A stretch of DNA of 64,000 nt from Cladocopium goreaui (GCA_947184155.2 CAMXCT020005013.1:278501-342500); one strand, 5' to 3'; positions 11,167-23,148 are shown, counted from the stretch's first letter. Notes: generated by a model from the letters alone, not told the origin. Made by a program: numbers and translations.

Positions 11167-11223
11167 CTTCGCTGATCGCACACTCCGTCGCCGCGTGGTT
11201 TTGGAGGCGAGCCTCGCACTCGC
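11167..11223 (-). CDS. putative internal exon, unknown protein
   Basis: Acceptor catccaag|GCGAG and GT donor (AGCGAAG|GTGGAG) bound 57 bp. The best frame is ECEARLQNHAATECAISE with two bases in and one base out. A second minus frame (ASARLASKTTRRRS) is also open. No family recognised. Splice signals on both sides are good. Confidence 0.45.
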
Positions 11224-11999
11224 CTTGGATGAGATGGGAATGTGTTCAGCAGCAAAATCTTTGGGATGGAATTGGATTTCATCAAAAAAATAAGAACAAA
11301 ACGCATTGCAGTGCCACTAACTGAGACACAATATACGTGTATATATATACAATATATTGTATAATATATAAATAATATAATGTATAGGACTGGAACAAAA
11401 CATGATTTCTTGTTCTGTGGGATTCAGCGATCCCGTGAAACACACTAGGCCTCTGGGTCCTAAAGGTAACAGCTCTCCCCAAGGTGGCACATTGAAGCGT
11501 TAGATTGTTATGTGTTAATTTGAGATCATTTAAACGGCAACACTTTTGGGATTTAAGATGATTTAAGGATATGTTGAAGTTCGCAACAACCATGGTGATT
11601 CAACCAACAAAAAATGTGATTTAATCAATGAAAAAATGTGATTTCACAAAGGCTCTCCTGGTCTTTATCTTTGATAATTGCTGATCATTTCGTCTTGAGC
11701 TATCCCCAAATGTCTAATGGTGGAGTTTCAAGTGGCAGTCCCAGTCATAACCTGATTTTTGCAGGTGCTCATGGCGAATTGCCATGCCCAAAAATTGGTA
11801 CTCATTGGTTAAGGGGAAATCGCACCCCAACCAAGCCGGAGCTAAAAAAAGCATGGCGGTTAAGACTTTCCAATTGTTGATGTACTGGACCCCAATCAAG
11901 TTAACCCAGGTAATCCACAACCCCAGTTGTTTGACGGGGAATATTGAAGTAGCGTTTTTAGAACATCTTCCCACACACCAAACATTATCACCCTCGTAC

Positions 12000-12070
12000 C
12001 CGGGCAGCCGCACAAGCACCGCGACCCCTACGGAAGCCGCAGTGGGACGGTGCCTAAGCTTCAATGCTGG
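12000..12070 (-). CDS. putative internal exon, unknown protein
   Basis: Acceptor cgccacag|CCAGC and GT donor (CCCGG|GTACGAGG) bound 71 bp reading PALKLRHRPTAASVGVAVLV then RLP in phase 0. GC-rich patch in AT-rich surroundings. Family not recognised. Confidence 0.4.
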
Positions 12071-12488
12071 CTGTGGCGTTGGTTCAGGGGAAAAATTAGA
12101 AACAAACATCATCAAAAAAAACATTTCTTTTAAATAAATGGAGTTTACCAATATGAAATTAGATTTGATCAACAAATTGGAACTCTTAACAAAACCAATC
12201 GAGTGAATTCAACCAACACATGGATATGATTCAACCAGCCAAAACAAGTGGTTCAGCGTGATTCAGCTGGGCATCCAGTGGCTTTGCCAGCCAAGTTTAT
12301 TTGGCAACCACCAGAATGGACAGTATAATACTCACTTGTTTTATAGTAATTGAATAAAAACCATACAGGAAGGGCCCCTTTCTGAAACGTTGGTTGGTTT
12401 TACGAACCCATCCAAGGTTTATCATGGCTTATCCAAGAACCCCCTGTTTCTTGTTGGTACAATGAGCCGCTCGTTGCAGCGCAGCCAC

Positions 12489-12544
12489 CAGCGAGGCCCT
12501 TGGGTACCATGAGCATCATGGGCTGGCAGAGGTCGCGCTGCAAC
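12489..12544 (-). CDS. putative internal exon, unknown protein
   Basis: Acceptor gttttgcag|GTTGC and GT donor (CTCGCTG|GTGGC) bound 56 bp. One frame gives LQRDLCQPMMLMVPKGLA, another VAARPLPAHDAHGTQGPR. The second is in phase with the exon candidate at 13074-13154, so the frame is unsettled. Confidence 0.4.
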
Positions 12545-12613
12545 CTGCAAAACGCCAGGTCCCTAGGCATGGGAGATGTTGGGAAATATCAGCAGGAAAC
12601 ATGGCGATATGAC

Positions 12614-12717
12614 TACCCTCTGGTAATTGAACATAGCTATTGAAAATGGCCATTTATAGTGAGTTTTCCCATTAAAAATGGTGATTTTCCATAGTTATGT
12701 TAAATTACCAGGGGGTA
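12614..12717. mobile_element. palindromic MITE family 1, copy
   Basis: TACCCTCTGGTAATTGAACA at the left, TTAAATTACCAGGGGGTA at the right, with the family interior aaaatggccatttatagtga. Confidence 0.85.
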
Positions 12718-13073
12718 CCCTTTAAACCAGCCAAGGTTAACCTAGTTGACCTACAAAAATTGCGTGTGTCTTCTCTCGTTATGAGCTCCAGTTGTGCTAA
12801 CGTTGTACTGTGGATATATAATTATATATACACAAATCACATTTCATTACAGCACGTACCTGTCGTATCAAATAATTATCACCAACTTGGCATAAAATCA
12901 CAGTTCCCTAACCCTAATTCGAAATATAGTAAAAGGTCATCACATATGGAAAATGTCGTGAATCTTGTAGAGTTTTGCATATCAATATCCGAACATCTCC
13001 TAAATATGTCTCCAAAACTTACTCAAAAAAAAACAAAAATCACCGGAAATTCCATTGTTTTTCGATGGTCGAC

Positions 13074-13154
13074 CTCCGTCAGGGGCGCAGCCACCACCGC
13101 CGTGGCCGGCCGTGGCAGGGACAGCGACATAGCACGCGCCTCGAGAGGGGAGCA
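13074..13154 (-). CDS. putative internal exon, unknown protein
   Basis: Acceptor gctccaag|TGCTCC and GT donor (CTGACGGAG|GTCGACC) bound exactly 27 codons in phase 0: CSPLEARAMSLSLPRP then ATAVVAAPLTE. Alanine and proline rich. No family recognised. A family 1 MITE begins 36 bp upstream on the minus strand, inside the presumed intron. Confidence 0.45.
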
Positions 13155-13189
13155 CTTGGAGCAGTTTTGCCCGGATTTGATGTTTGTGA

Positions 13190-13296
13190 TACCCTCTGGT
13201 AATTTAACATAGCTATTGAACATGACCCATAGAAATAGTGGATTTACCCATTGAAAATTGTGATTTTCCATAGTTATGTTAGTTTACCAGAGGGTA
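13190..13296. mobile_element. palindromic MITE family 1, copy
   Basis: TACCCTCTGGTAATTTAACA on the left and TTAGTTTACCAGAGGGTA on the right. The interior (acccatagaaatagtggatt) differs from most copies. Confidence 0.85.
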
Positions 13297-13598
13297 TTTG
13301 AGAAGAACATGATTAAAAATGATGGAAAATTATAGAGCATGTCATATACATATATATATATATACCATAACTACCAGAACATATACATTCTTTCCTATGG
13401 GTGATGTGAAATCAATAATTTCAAGCTTTCTAATGATACTTCCCATCCATAATCATGTCATTGCATGTGGCACCAAATCACCAATTATCATATCAATGAT
13501 CTGACGCAGATATCCAGTTCTGAAATGTGAAGGCACCTCCTGTAAGTCTCCAGAAAGAAATCACGTGAAATGATATGAAATGGTATTGATACTATATA

Positions 13599-13705
13599 TA
13601 CCATCTGGTTATTTAACATAGCCATGGAAAATGGACCATTTATAGATGGTTTACCTATTTAAAATGATGGATCTTTCCATGGCTATGTTAAATAACCAAA
13701 GGGTA
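13599..13705. mobile_element. palindromic MITE family 1, copy
   Basis: Starts TACCATCTGGTTATTTAACA and ends TTAAATAACCAAAGGGTA. Both ends carry one change from the common sequence. The arms gccatgg/ccatggc pair well. Confidence 0.85.
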
Positions 13706-16311
13706 TATCATACTATATACGTCATGTAGTACGTCAACGCAATGTGATACGTATGTGACTTGGTATACATGGCCAATCTTGGAGTCTAAGTCAATATCAA
13801 TATCTTTAGCTGCGTCTGTTTCATTACAAAACTCATGTCAAAGAAACAAATTACCAATTATATTCTATCATAATCTATAATAATATATAACAACCTATTA
13901 ACCTAATGATACTAAACCTACCCAGCCAACGTTTACGAGCTGTATCGTCAAGCATCGTACATGAAAATTCCCTGTGCCTTCACCCAACTCGGGACAGCCA
14001 GTTTGGTACGTGAAGATACGAGAGTTGGACCAAGTCAAATTTGGGTATCAATTTGATGACTTTATTATCCTGGCTGGTGGTATATGGATGACTATTCCCA
14101 ATATATGGAAAAATAAAATTCATGTTCCAAAGCACCAATCAGATCATCATCATATTCCCATTGTTGTTGGTTTATACCAGATTAACCACTATTAACCACT
14201 ATTAATATCACTATTTTGGTGAAGTGATTCCCAAAAATGACCATCTGTGGTTACTTCGAGCCTCTGTGGCCCACGCGGCAGCGAAACGATCAAAAAACGG
14301 GCTGCAGATCACGTTCCAAAGGAGTTAGGCAGCAACTGCAGCAACGGACGAAGTTTGGACCATTTTGGACCCATGTAGTGGCAATGTAGTGGAGCTTTTC
14401 GTCAGAATGTTGTAAAATTTGTTGCACGACAGGCTTAGATTGGTTAGATGTAGTAACTTCAAGGTAGTTGGACTGCTATGTTGACAAACATATTGAATAA
14501 ATTTGCATAATTGACCTAATGATTTCCTTCAACTCGCATTTGGTTTTCAACCTGTTTCAGATGCGCTTCCCCCTCTCAAAGCTACAGATCCTATCCCCAA
14601 GTTCGATCAAGTTGGGTTCCCTTCCGTTCTGTTGTTCTATTTCACCCTTCTTGGATGATAGCAGGTAAATAATCCAAAACCATCTGCTGTGAGCGTTACA
14701 TCACAAATATTCATACATTGTCTTTCTTTGGGTAGTTGTTCAATGTCATTTGTTTGTTGAGGATAATGGGGTTCATCGAATTGTGAGTTGAACTTATTTT
14801 CAATAAAGTCCGTTGAGTCATTCAACATTTGCAAAGTCTTTACTGTAAATAGTTGTTTGTGGGTTGGCTGTCGGAATGTTTCGGACTGGAGTTGAACTTA
14901 ATTCAAAACTATTCTCAATAAAAATTAGTGGTTACAAAGAATATTTTGGATTACTCATAAAAAACTCAAGATACATATCAAATGCGTTTTTGATGTTTTT
15001 TCACTCGGATTCTCCAGAACACTCGTGGAGATCACAGTGACATCTCTTCCTTAACGGTTGAAGCGCCGAAGAACCAGCTGCTGCCCTCAATTTCTTGTTT
15101 TTTGCCATCACCAAAGGCATTACCAAATAGCAGGGCATCAAATCTGGATATTCTTGGGATGACCAGGTTGGGACACCCCAAAAAAGGTGACTGGGAAAAA
15201 CGAGAGGTTTGGCAAAGCGAGTTCAACAAAAATAAAGGACGCAATGAAACTAGGCCGGGCAATGATCGGACATATCCCACTGTCATACTGTTCCTGCCAC
15301 CTGCCAAATAAACTTTGTCCATAAACTGCATGTCAAAGGGGTAAGGCAAAATAGGCGTTTGGCTATTTTCGTTTTTGGTAACAATGTGGGCGTGCTTGTC
15401 ATCCTTCACAAGGAAAGTTGACATACTGAAAATGGCGGTTGGATAGGCTATACTATACAAAGTCATATATATATATATTGTATATGGTGAAAAAACATTT
15501 TTCACATAGATGGCTATTTATGCCCGAATTCTGGTTATGGGAATTGTCAAGAAAATTGGTTCGGATTGTCGTTGGCATTTCTGACAGTATATAGTTGGAT
15601 AATGCTGCATATGAATTTCTACCAAGAAATCATGAGAACTACCCCATTTAACCATTTAAGTCCATTCACATTGCATTTAGAAGAATCAGTCTTGGAAGAA
15701 TGTTTGAATGTTTTGAATTGGGTAACCTGTCCCACGCCCTGTGTCCTTTTTAAATATAGGTGTTCTTTAAAATAAGTCTTTGACCGATTGCTGGGATTGA
15801 CCTTCTTGGTGATCTCGCTGATGTCTTCTCAGCCTCGGCTCGAAAACAATTCATCGGATTTCCTGGGGTATTCATGGGATTAAAGGGAGATATCGGCAAC
15901 TATGATTTGGGTTTGAATGAAAATGAGATGTACTGCACCTTCCAAACGATCCCAAATGACCATGGGAAAAAATAATAATAATAATAAAATTAATGACAAT
16001 CAATAACCCAATATTCCCCAATGATATTAAGGGTACCACATGATCAAACAAACCCAAATAATCGTGTTCCTTGAATGTAGGAAATCCGTTCCCAAAGGTT
16101 TGGGAACAAATGCTCATCGTCCGGCTTAGGGAACAGGAGAGCATCCTTCTCAAATGTTTGGACCTAATGTAATGTCACGTTGCCAGAGCCTGCGTTATCC
16201 CATCATCCTTTTTCAGTCATGAGCACTGTGCAGGGACTAGCTACATCTAACTAAATTGTCAGCATTGAGGGAAAATATTTGCTTCCTTTTGGAAGCTTGA
16301 AGAAAGAGCTC
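13706..16311. other. AT-rich stretch with one decayed repeat and weak coding patches
   Basis: A shortened family 2 element lies at 14070-14142. A GC-rich patch at 14270-14350 and an open minus frame at 15032-15380 (SRFDALLFGNAFGDGKK) could hold exons, but no splice pair or family was recognised. Confidence 0.35.
14070..14142. mobile_element. MITE family 2, internally deleted copy
   Basis: Ends cctggctggtgg and caccaatcag are present, with the inner segment attcccaatatatggaaaaa, but the ccctctgaaaaatatgag segment is missing. Confidence 0.6.
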
Positions 16312-16672
16312 TCACTGCTCACGAAGCAAAAGGCCTTGGGGGTCTGTCGGCCATCTTTTGTTGGAACTGCTGAGTTCAATCGCAAACTCGTCATCGCTGC
16401 TGTCCCTGTCCACACCTAGGGATGGCAAACGAGACCTGGACCTGGACGGCGAACGAATCCTCAAAGATTTGCCTTCCGCACGCAGATCGGCCAAAAAAAA
16501 GGTCAGCACATCCTCGGCGAATTCCCGGACACTCCTCTCTTCGAAGATGTAGCCGGACTTGCGGAGAAACTCAACCTCTCCACTTTGTGAGCGCCCAAGA
16601 CTGCCGTCTGGTTTTGTGACAACGACAAGCTCACAACTCATCTCTTCTGCTCGACGTGTGTTCTCCATCCAC
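16312..16672 (-). CDS. unknown protein, C-terminal exon with stop
   Basis: Entered through acceptor cttgtgag|GTGGATGG and ending at TGA (16312-16314). The frame reads WMENTRRAEEMSCELVVVT, KPDGSLGRSQSGEVEFLRKS, GYIFEERSVREFAEDVLTFF, then an RSPSRSRSR basic-serine stretch and an acidic DRDSSDDEF tail. Alternation of charged and hydrophobic residues and absence of stops support coding. The first half looks like a folded domain and the last 50 residues look disordered. It continues the exon ending near 16.8 kb. The frame also stays open upstream of this acceptor to 16764, so the start of this exon is provisional. Family not recognised. Confidence 0.65.
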
Positions 16673-16779
16673 CTCACAAGCGCAACATGTTCCGGTTGAA
16701 CATGAACACAAATAATATAAATAATAATATATCCAACTCTGCCTTTAGGGAAGCATTTGTTCATCTATCTTTATAAGTA

Positions 16780-17460
16780 AGAACTGCGGCGCTACAATGA
16801 GTGAATGAAGGGAATCAAAATACATTGTGCTTGCAAGCAACATTTGGAACCAGCGGCAACCCCACTCCACGGTTTCGCCATACAGCATGTCACAGAAACA
16901 GCTTTTTTCAACTCTGTGTGCGAAATATCTTGTGGCGTGAACGCCATAGCCTGGTGTTTTCTTGTCGGGCAGAAACACACAACTGGTTTTCCAGCCACCT
17001 GCCCCCTCCATCAATCTGTTCCAAGCTCTGCCGTGTGCGCCCGAGAAGCTCACTATCACTCTGTCTCCTTGACTAAAAACTGGGGTGCCAAGGAATTTGA
17101 CCTTGGCTCCATCTACCACTTCGCACAATTTATCAAGAGCAGCAGGCGAGAATGATGATGAAATCGATGCCGAATCCGATTGTGTGGTGCTTCTGTGAAA
17201 TCGAGGCGAGAAGAAGTCGCTTCGCGGCGATAGCTCGGAGAGTTCCGTTTCCGTAATGGTCAAAAATGAATCACTTCTAGATAATGTGAATGAACCACTT
17301 CGGAGACACTCGGAGATTGAGATTGCCTCATGGGTTTGCCCATTTTTGCCACTCATACTGTACACAAGCGGCGCAACCTTTCCGTCATCCGTGAGATGGT
17401 CCTCTCTTGGGCCGAAAGGCTCTGGGGCCAAGCCGCATTGAATCAACTTGCAAGAACGCC
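16780..17460 (-). CDS. unknown protein, large central exon
   Basis: Acceptor cgcataacag|GGCGTT at 17460 is clear. The frame continues RSCKLIQCGLAPEPFGPRED, a serine-rich stretch (FTLSRSDSFLTITETELSEL), then ALDKLCEVVDGAKVKFLG, FSQGDRVIVSFSGAHGRAWN, CVFLPDKKTPGYGVH and CFCDMLYGETVEWGCRWFQM. Cys, Trp and Gly spacing in the second half suggests a conserved domain I cannot name. The donor is not certain; in phase 2 it could be CA|GTTC or AA|GATA near 16765-16785. The intron to the next exon would be only about 100 bp, AT-rich. The gap to the upstream exon is phase-consistent (one base plus two). Confidence 0.65.
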
Positions 17461-18315
17461 CTGTTATGCGTCTATGTAAGTACAGACATACATAATCATA
17501 CATATATAATCAGACACACACAAGACACATATTATATATAATATATATATATATGCTTGGCCGACAACAAGTTGCTTGCACATGCTGTCTTCAAAACTGC
17601 AACATCACCCACACTCTCTGAGTGTCCGGCAGAAAAGCTGAGGAAGTACACGATGAAAACCGGGCTGGATCAACCATTTGGATCCATTTAAGGGCTGTCG
17701 TTTCTACCATATCCCACCGAAAACAAGAACCGAAAAAAGGGACCTTTAAGGGACCTTTAAGGGACCTAACTATCAAATTTCATAAGCCCCATTTTTGGGG
17801 ATCATTCGTGACTGGTGTTTCCTCAGAAAAAGGAGCTGGTTGGATGTCTCAACCCAGTCGAACCATTGTCAAATAGAAATAGGTTCAAAGAGTGAATCGG
17901 CATCATCAAAATCCGAATTATGCATTGGGTGGTTTTATATATATATATATTATATATATATATGTGTGTGTGTGTGTGTTTGTGCGTATGTGTACATACT
18001 CAAAATACACACACACATGTATATAATACCGACCCTCCATTGACACAAATTACCAAACCTGATAGTTGTAAGTTGGTCTTGATTCACCCCATGAACTAGT
18101 TCGATATATCAACCATCACCATCCATCACCCCAACAGTTGTACTACTTATAGACATACCTAGGTAAACCCTCTTGGTCGAAACCCGATTTCCCATGAAAT
18201 CTCAAACTTGAAATCCGAAAAAAAAAAAAAAAAAAAACGAATTTCGACAAATTTCTGGCTGCCGCTCTCCTTTTTCCCCAACAAAAAACTGATGCCTCCG
18301 CGACTCTTTAAACAC

Positions 18316-18390
18316 CAGTGGCTTGGCCAGCTGGTGCGATCGTCATCGATGATCTCTGGGTGGGCTTCCCCAGCACAACGTCTTTGCAAA
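18316..18390 (-). CDS. unknown protein, upstream exon of the 16-17 kb gene
   Basis: Acceptor ctacaagcag|TTTGC and GT donor (GCCACTG|GTGTTT) bound 75 bp: two bases, 24 codons (CKDVVLGKPTQRSSMT then IAPAGQAT) and one base. The last base joins the first two of the 17460 exon to give Gly, so the junction is in phase. A further exon around 19.22-19.27 kb is possible but not resolved. Confidence 0.5.
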
Positions 18391-18897
18391 CTGCTTGTAG
18401 AACCCCAAGGCAATGAAAGCCTATACCAGTAATGCTAGATATTAGTGGTAAAATATACGTTTAAACAATTTTTAGGGGGTTCTATAAACGATGAGTAAGT
18501 TACTGAAGGGCGGAATGCACAAATTTAAATGCAAAAACATCCAAATCATCTTGGATGAGTTGGACAACTACAGCGGCCACCAACGTATCCAGAAAAAAAA
18601 AACATGTCATAATAGTCATAACTATTTTTCATATTTTTTTTCACTAATTATTAGTCATTACTGGCGGTGTCATAAAAAAATGCACTAACCTTAAAATAGC
18701 TGAAACTAAGACCAGACCGGCAGTTGGGGGATGATAAATCCCGCAATCGTCATTCCAGTGATTTCACAGTAAGGGTATTACTTGTTTGCGAATCTGTCTG
18801 TATATATCTCTCTCTCTCTCTATCATCTGTCTATCTATATCTACATCTAAGAATCTATATCGATCTTGTATTCAAAGTGTCATAATTATATATGGAG

Positions 18898-18945
18898 GTT
18901 TCCTAAAATGGGGGTAAACCCCTAATTCATCCATTTTATTTTCAG
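18898..18945. repeat. dispersed repeat beginning TTCCTAAAATGGGGGTA
   Basis: The start ttcctaaaatgggggta followed by cccctaa and a second attttatt block recurs at 48352-48400. Only two copies were seen, so the unit ends are not defined. Confidence 0.45.
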
Positions 18946-19054
18946 ATTGTCCATTCTAAATCATCTACGTTGGGGATTCCCCCATTGAGTCCCATTGATG
19001 GAAACCCCAGTATATACCATATAATATATAACATGTGTGTAATATATATATATA

Positions 19055-19159
19055 TACCCTCCGGTTATTTAACATAGCTATGGAAAATGGTCCATTTATA
19101 GTTGATTTACCCATTAAAAATTGTGATTTTCAATAGCTATGTTAAATAACCAGAGGGTA
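19055..19159. mobile_element. palindromic MITE family 1, copy
   Basis: TACCCTCCGGTTATTTAACA to TTAAATAACCAGAGGGTA, placed inside a TA microsatellite, as expected for a TA-targeting element. Confidence 0.85.
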
Positions 19160-20068
19160 TATCATACTATATATATATATATAATGTAATATCTACATAC
19201 AGTTTGAGCCAACCCAGCAGCCATCACGGCAGGTCACCGAAAATCGCGCCAACTGCTTGCCTCGGCTGCCGCTAAGGGATAACCCTAACTTGAACCGTTA
19301 ACCATGCGAAAAAACAAGAATGATGTATGGAATTAGATGGAAATACGAAACTATAGTAGCTATACGATTCTATACTTGTTTTTGTCCATGACCATGTTTA
19401 AAACTTGTTTTTGTCCATGACCATTTTTTAAGTAGACACCAACCATCACCAACCATTTGATCCATTTGATGGGGAGTACATATGGGAAATAAACATAGAG
19501 GAAACATGGGACATGACATGACCAACACTGATAGTGTTGTGCTCAGGCGCTGCAGCCCCGATTTGGGGTCGATTTTACCATCAAAAAAGGCTAGGATTTA
19601 ACCACAAGAAAAAATATATTTATATAACCAAGAAATTGATTTAAGATGATTTCCCTGGGGTTGGTAGTGGTTCAGTGAGGCATAGGTCTTACCGAAAGCT
19701 AGCACTTTCTGAATGCGTGAGGTTTGGGTATGAATCGAAACGTTTTATGGGCGAGCAAGCTGGGGTTGGAATATCTCGCTCGTAAAATTGGGCAAAGGTG
19801 AGCTTGGCCGATTGCAATCTGCTGCCGATGCTCCCTCTGTCTAACTCCCCACTGCACCAAGCGCAGTAAATCTACTGAACTGATGAGCCCCATAGTATCA
19901 GACGAAGGGCATCTTAATGAGATTCAATCAGTTAAAGACCTTTACCTTACCATCCGCTAAACTTTAAACTGACACAGCAATGGAAAATCACCTTTTTTCC
20001 AGTCAAGAATGTGCTTTCACGGGCCATGGTTCCGTAGATATGATAGATTATTATAGATTATTCAGATT

Positions 20069-20176
20069 TACCCTCTGGTAATTTAACATAGCTATTGAAA
20101 ATAGCTATTTATAGTGAGTTTTCCCATTAATAGCATGGTGATTTACCATAGTTATGTAAACGTTTACCAGAGGGTA
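20069..20176. mobile_element. palindromic MITE family 1, copy
   Basis: TACCCTCTGGTAATTTAACA at the left and AAACGTTTACCAGAGGGTA at the right. Confidence 0.85.
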
Positions 20177-20489
20177 TACCATCTATTTTTGAGCTCCCCG
20201 GCAGAGCCGGAAGCTTCCTGCAGCTGTGCACCTCATCTCATCCAGCAAAGCATTTAAGGTGCTCACCAGGTTACCGAGCTGTTGACCCATACAAAGATGA
20301 TCACATAATATCTTATCTCACAAACATATATAGTTATATATATATACACATTATATGTGAAGATGATACAAGTAAGATTGTGTACACATATGTTGACATA
20401 TGTGATATATAATGATATACATATATATATATATATGTTTTACATCATGCATATTCCATATAGGTCTCTGGGCCGCTTATTTTGTGGCA

Positions 20490-20650
20490 GGAAAAACCCT
20501 CCAGGTGCCCCTGGCAGTCCCGGTCCAAGGAATGTTGGCTCGGCCTGTCTTGGACGGGCCTGTGGGATGTCTGGGGGCCCGGCTGCCGATCGGCATCCGA
20601 AAGCCCATCGGCCCATCGGTTAATGGATGGGGGGTACTCCTCCAACAGGT
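20490..20650 (-). CDS. exon-like GC-rich patch, strand uncertain
   Basis: The minus strand is open in more than one frame (PVQDRPSQHSLDRDCQGHLE and RMPIGSRAPRHPTGPSKTGR). The plus strand is also open (LQVPLAVPVQGMLARPVLDG) with a good GT donor (CCAACAG|GTAGGG). Minus is preferred only because the neighbouring exons are minus. Confidence 0.3.
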
Positions 20651-21029
20651 AGGGTATACCAATGGTATCCTATTCTGATATGGTAGGATACCTATAGGGT
20701 ATACTTTTCCCATTCTCTGATACTTCAATGGTACCCTGGTACCCTCCCAATTAAACAACCTTAGGGCCTAGGGTTGACATTCTTCGGATGAAATGTTGCA
20801 AAACATATACACGCAGAGAGATACTGTATATATATATATATATACTGTATATTTACTTGAAACATAGTTGAAACCTCTAAACTCTAAACCAAAATATTGG
20901 GCTACCCTCTGGAAATCAGCTCCATGGCTTAAGCTGGAAACCCCCGTATTTATGGATGATATTTGTCCATTGAAACATATCAAAACCTCCATGCCGAGCC
21001 ATGTTTGATGACAAAAGGGTCCTGAATCC

Positions 21030-21124
21030 ATGCCACCCCTGCCGATAGCCATGCCGGCCACACGGTAACGTGCATAGAAGTTGAAGCAGGGAAAGCAGGG
21101 GCAGAGCGCATAAGCGCTCAAGAC
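21030..21124 (-). CDS. Cys-rich putative exon B
   Basis: Acceptor gctccgaag|GTCTTG opens VLSAYALCPCFPCFNFYARY then RVAGMAIG. The donor is uncertain (several GC or GT options between 21020 and 21050). The CPCFPCF cluster with aromatic residues suggests a membrane-associated or metal-binding segment. The six-residue AYALCP is shared with the exon at 22366, and the DNA differs only at third codon positions there. That supports this strand and frame. Resemblance to PLAC8-type Cys-rich proteins is suggestive only. Confidence 0.45.
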
Positions 21125-22365
21125 CTTCGGAGCATCGCGATCACCACTGGTCACTGGTTAAAAATGTTTAAAACCATAATTGGATGTAATTTGGGGATCT
21201 CTTATGCAGAACGTAATGCAATTTTTGGTTCTCTTCCTTTTCTCCGCTTAATTCCAGTGGGTTACAACATGTAAAACAACGATGTTTGTCTACAAAAATC
21301 ATGGTGGACAGGAAATTTCCCGGATCTAACTCAGAGGACTAGCTGACGGCCAGCGGAAAATCGTTGGATTTCCCGGTGAGTCGATCGTTGGAAAGATCCA
21401 CCGATCCACCATTTTTGAGCTAGGTAAAGCATCTATTTCGATTAGGGCCATCGAAAAACCATGGCAAACTGTTAGTCAGAACCAGGTTGGGTATATGTTA
21501 GTTAGTATATCCTAATGCTTGCGGAAGAGGGAAAGACATGTTTTAAGCTTTTTTAAGCCGCACTTTAGAGGGCTTAGTTAACGACCCCTTGCTAACTCAA
21601 TCAGCTCCAGTCATTCCCAAAACTATGGATGTATCATGATCATTCATCTCTCCAGGATGGGCCCTCTCAGTCAGTTCTGTTTGGTGACCCCCATCTAACT
21701 GTAGATATCCATAGGTATCCATGAATGAATCCCTATTGATAAGATATATATATATATAGTTCTAAACGAAGTTGAATATCTTGAGGCCCCCTTCTGGAAA
21801 AAGATTAATATTGTCCATCACTGTCGAGGCCCACATATTCGCCAATCCTGGCTGGTCGCCAGGTTTTTGTAGTCCATACTTGGTTCTGATGGTTTACAAC
21901 CATCACTGGCCAAAAAAGTCTGTGGATGAAAACAATTCATCCACCAACTTTCCACCAACTATATGACCCAAAAAAACTCTCACCCCATCATGGGTTTGTC
22001 TGAAAATAGGGCATATCCAAAATATCCCAAAATCCATCAAAATCCTATTGTTTATCGTCGCGTTTCGTAATTAAATTTGGCTTGTCTGAAAATCATGCAC
22101 CCCTAGATCCACTGGCTCATCATCACTTTCCGCATGACAATGTTTTTTTTTTGCGGGCATACCCTCTTTTCCAATACACCCAACTATCATATTAAGTTGG
22201 TTGGAAGCTATGGCTATAATCTCCACTGCTGTTCGGGTGTAATTGCGACTGATGTCCTATGTTCGAGATGAAACCCCAAACTAGGAAACTCCACTTCAAT
22301 TATATCCCCTTAAACCCCACTAAACCCCAAGTCTTAATGGCAATTTCCACCCAGCCCCGTGGCAC

Positions 22366-22443
22366 CTGGCGACAAATAGGGCACAGCGCATAGGCCAGCC
22401 AGAGGTCAGGGTCTTCGCAGAGCGAGCACAGGCCGTCCACGCC
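22366..22443 (-). CDS. Cys-rich putative exon A
   Basis: Acceptor tgccacag|GGCGTG and GT donor (CGCCAG|GTGCCA) bound exactly 26 codons, GVDGLCSLCEDPDLW then LAYALCPICRQ. Two CxxC pairs 12 residues apart could bind zinc (RING/treble-clef style). The GLCxLCEDPxL...CPxC pattern also recalls the PLAC8 family. Entered and left in phase 0, as is the exon chain upstream. I cannot choose between these families from 26 residues. Confidence 0.5.
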
Positions 22444-22804
22444 CTGTGGCATACACGGCGAAGAAGGTGGAAGATGGAAGGGGTGCAGAATATATGTAGT
22501 ATCAATGTTCCATATTCTGTCCACATTCTTCGAATGTTGTCCCATTTGGTTGCATCATATTATATATATATATATATATATGTAATTACATATGCACATA
22601 ACAACACACACACAGATATATATGTGTATATCCCAGATGGTATAAACCTCACGTTGTATTCAACACTTTGGATCCGAATGCTTCATGAGAAGAAGCAGGC
22701 TGGGGAAAGTGGCAGATTAGATGATTTCCTATCTCTAAACCTTCGTTTGTAGAAGATTTCCCTATCTCTCTCTCTCCATCGCCATCCCGAAGATTTTCCT
22801 ATGA

Positions 22805-22920
22805 AAACTCTCGTTTTTGGCAGATCTTTCCCATATTTTCCAGCTACGTCCTCAGCCTGCCTTGCAACTCCCAGCTGTGGGCCCTCTGCCAGCCTAGCCA
22901 GCGATTTATGTAGCCCTTTT
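22805..22920 (-). CDS. exon-like patch, unknown protein
   Basis: Open minus frame GLHKSLARLAEGPQLGVARQ followed by AEDVAGKYGKDLPKTRVFIG, with an acceptor ggctag|GCTGG and GC donor (GCAAG|GCAGGC) inside it. Protein-like composition; limits uncertain. Confidence 0.3.
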
Positions 22921-23148
22921 CGCCAGAATAGCATGATATCCGCAGGTCAGAAGTCAGAACAGGAGGCAGCTGTAGAGATAGCTATACATGCCTGTACATA
23001 ACTGGAATGATATAGCTATGTTTAAAATTTAGATTTATGGCATTTTGTAGCCATTAACAAAACACGTACTGAACCAGTTTCATCCAGTTTCCATATGAAT
23101 ATTTCAGCCGCTTGCAATATGGGTCATGAAATTCGTACCGTTGAGATC

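Noticed and set aside
12000-12544. Resemblance of QRDLCQPMMLMVPKGL and LKLRHRPTAASVG to parts of 2-oxoglutarate dehydrogenase E1
   Set aside because: The two pieces do not join in phase, the roughly 100 residues expected between them are absent, and a competing frame fits the upstream exon. Too weak to name.
20357-20623. Collagen-like reading PGAPGSPGPRNVG on the plus strand
   Set aside because: It is very short, starts in a TA microsatellite and is one of several open frames in a GC-rich patch.
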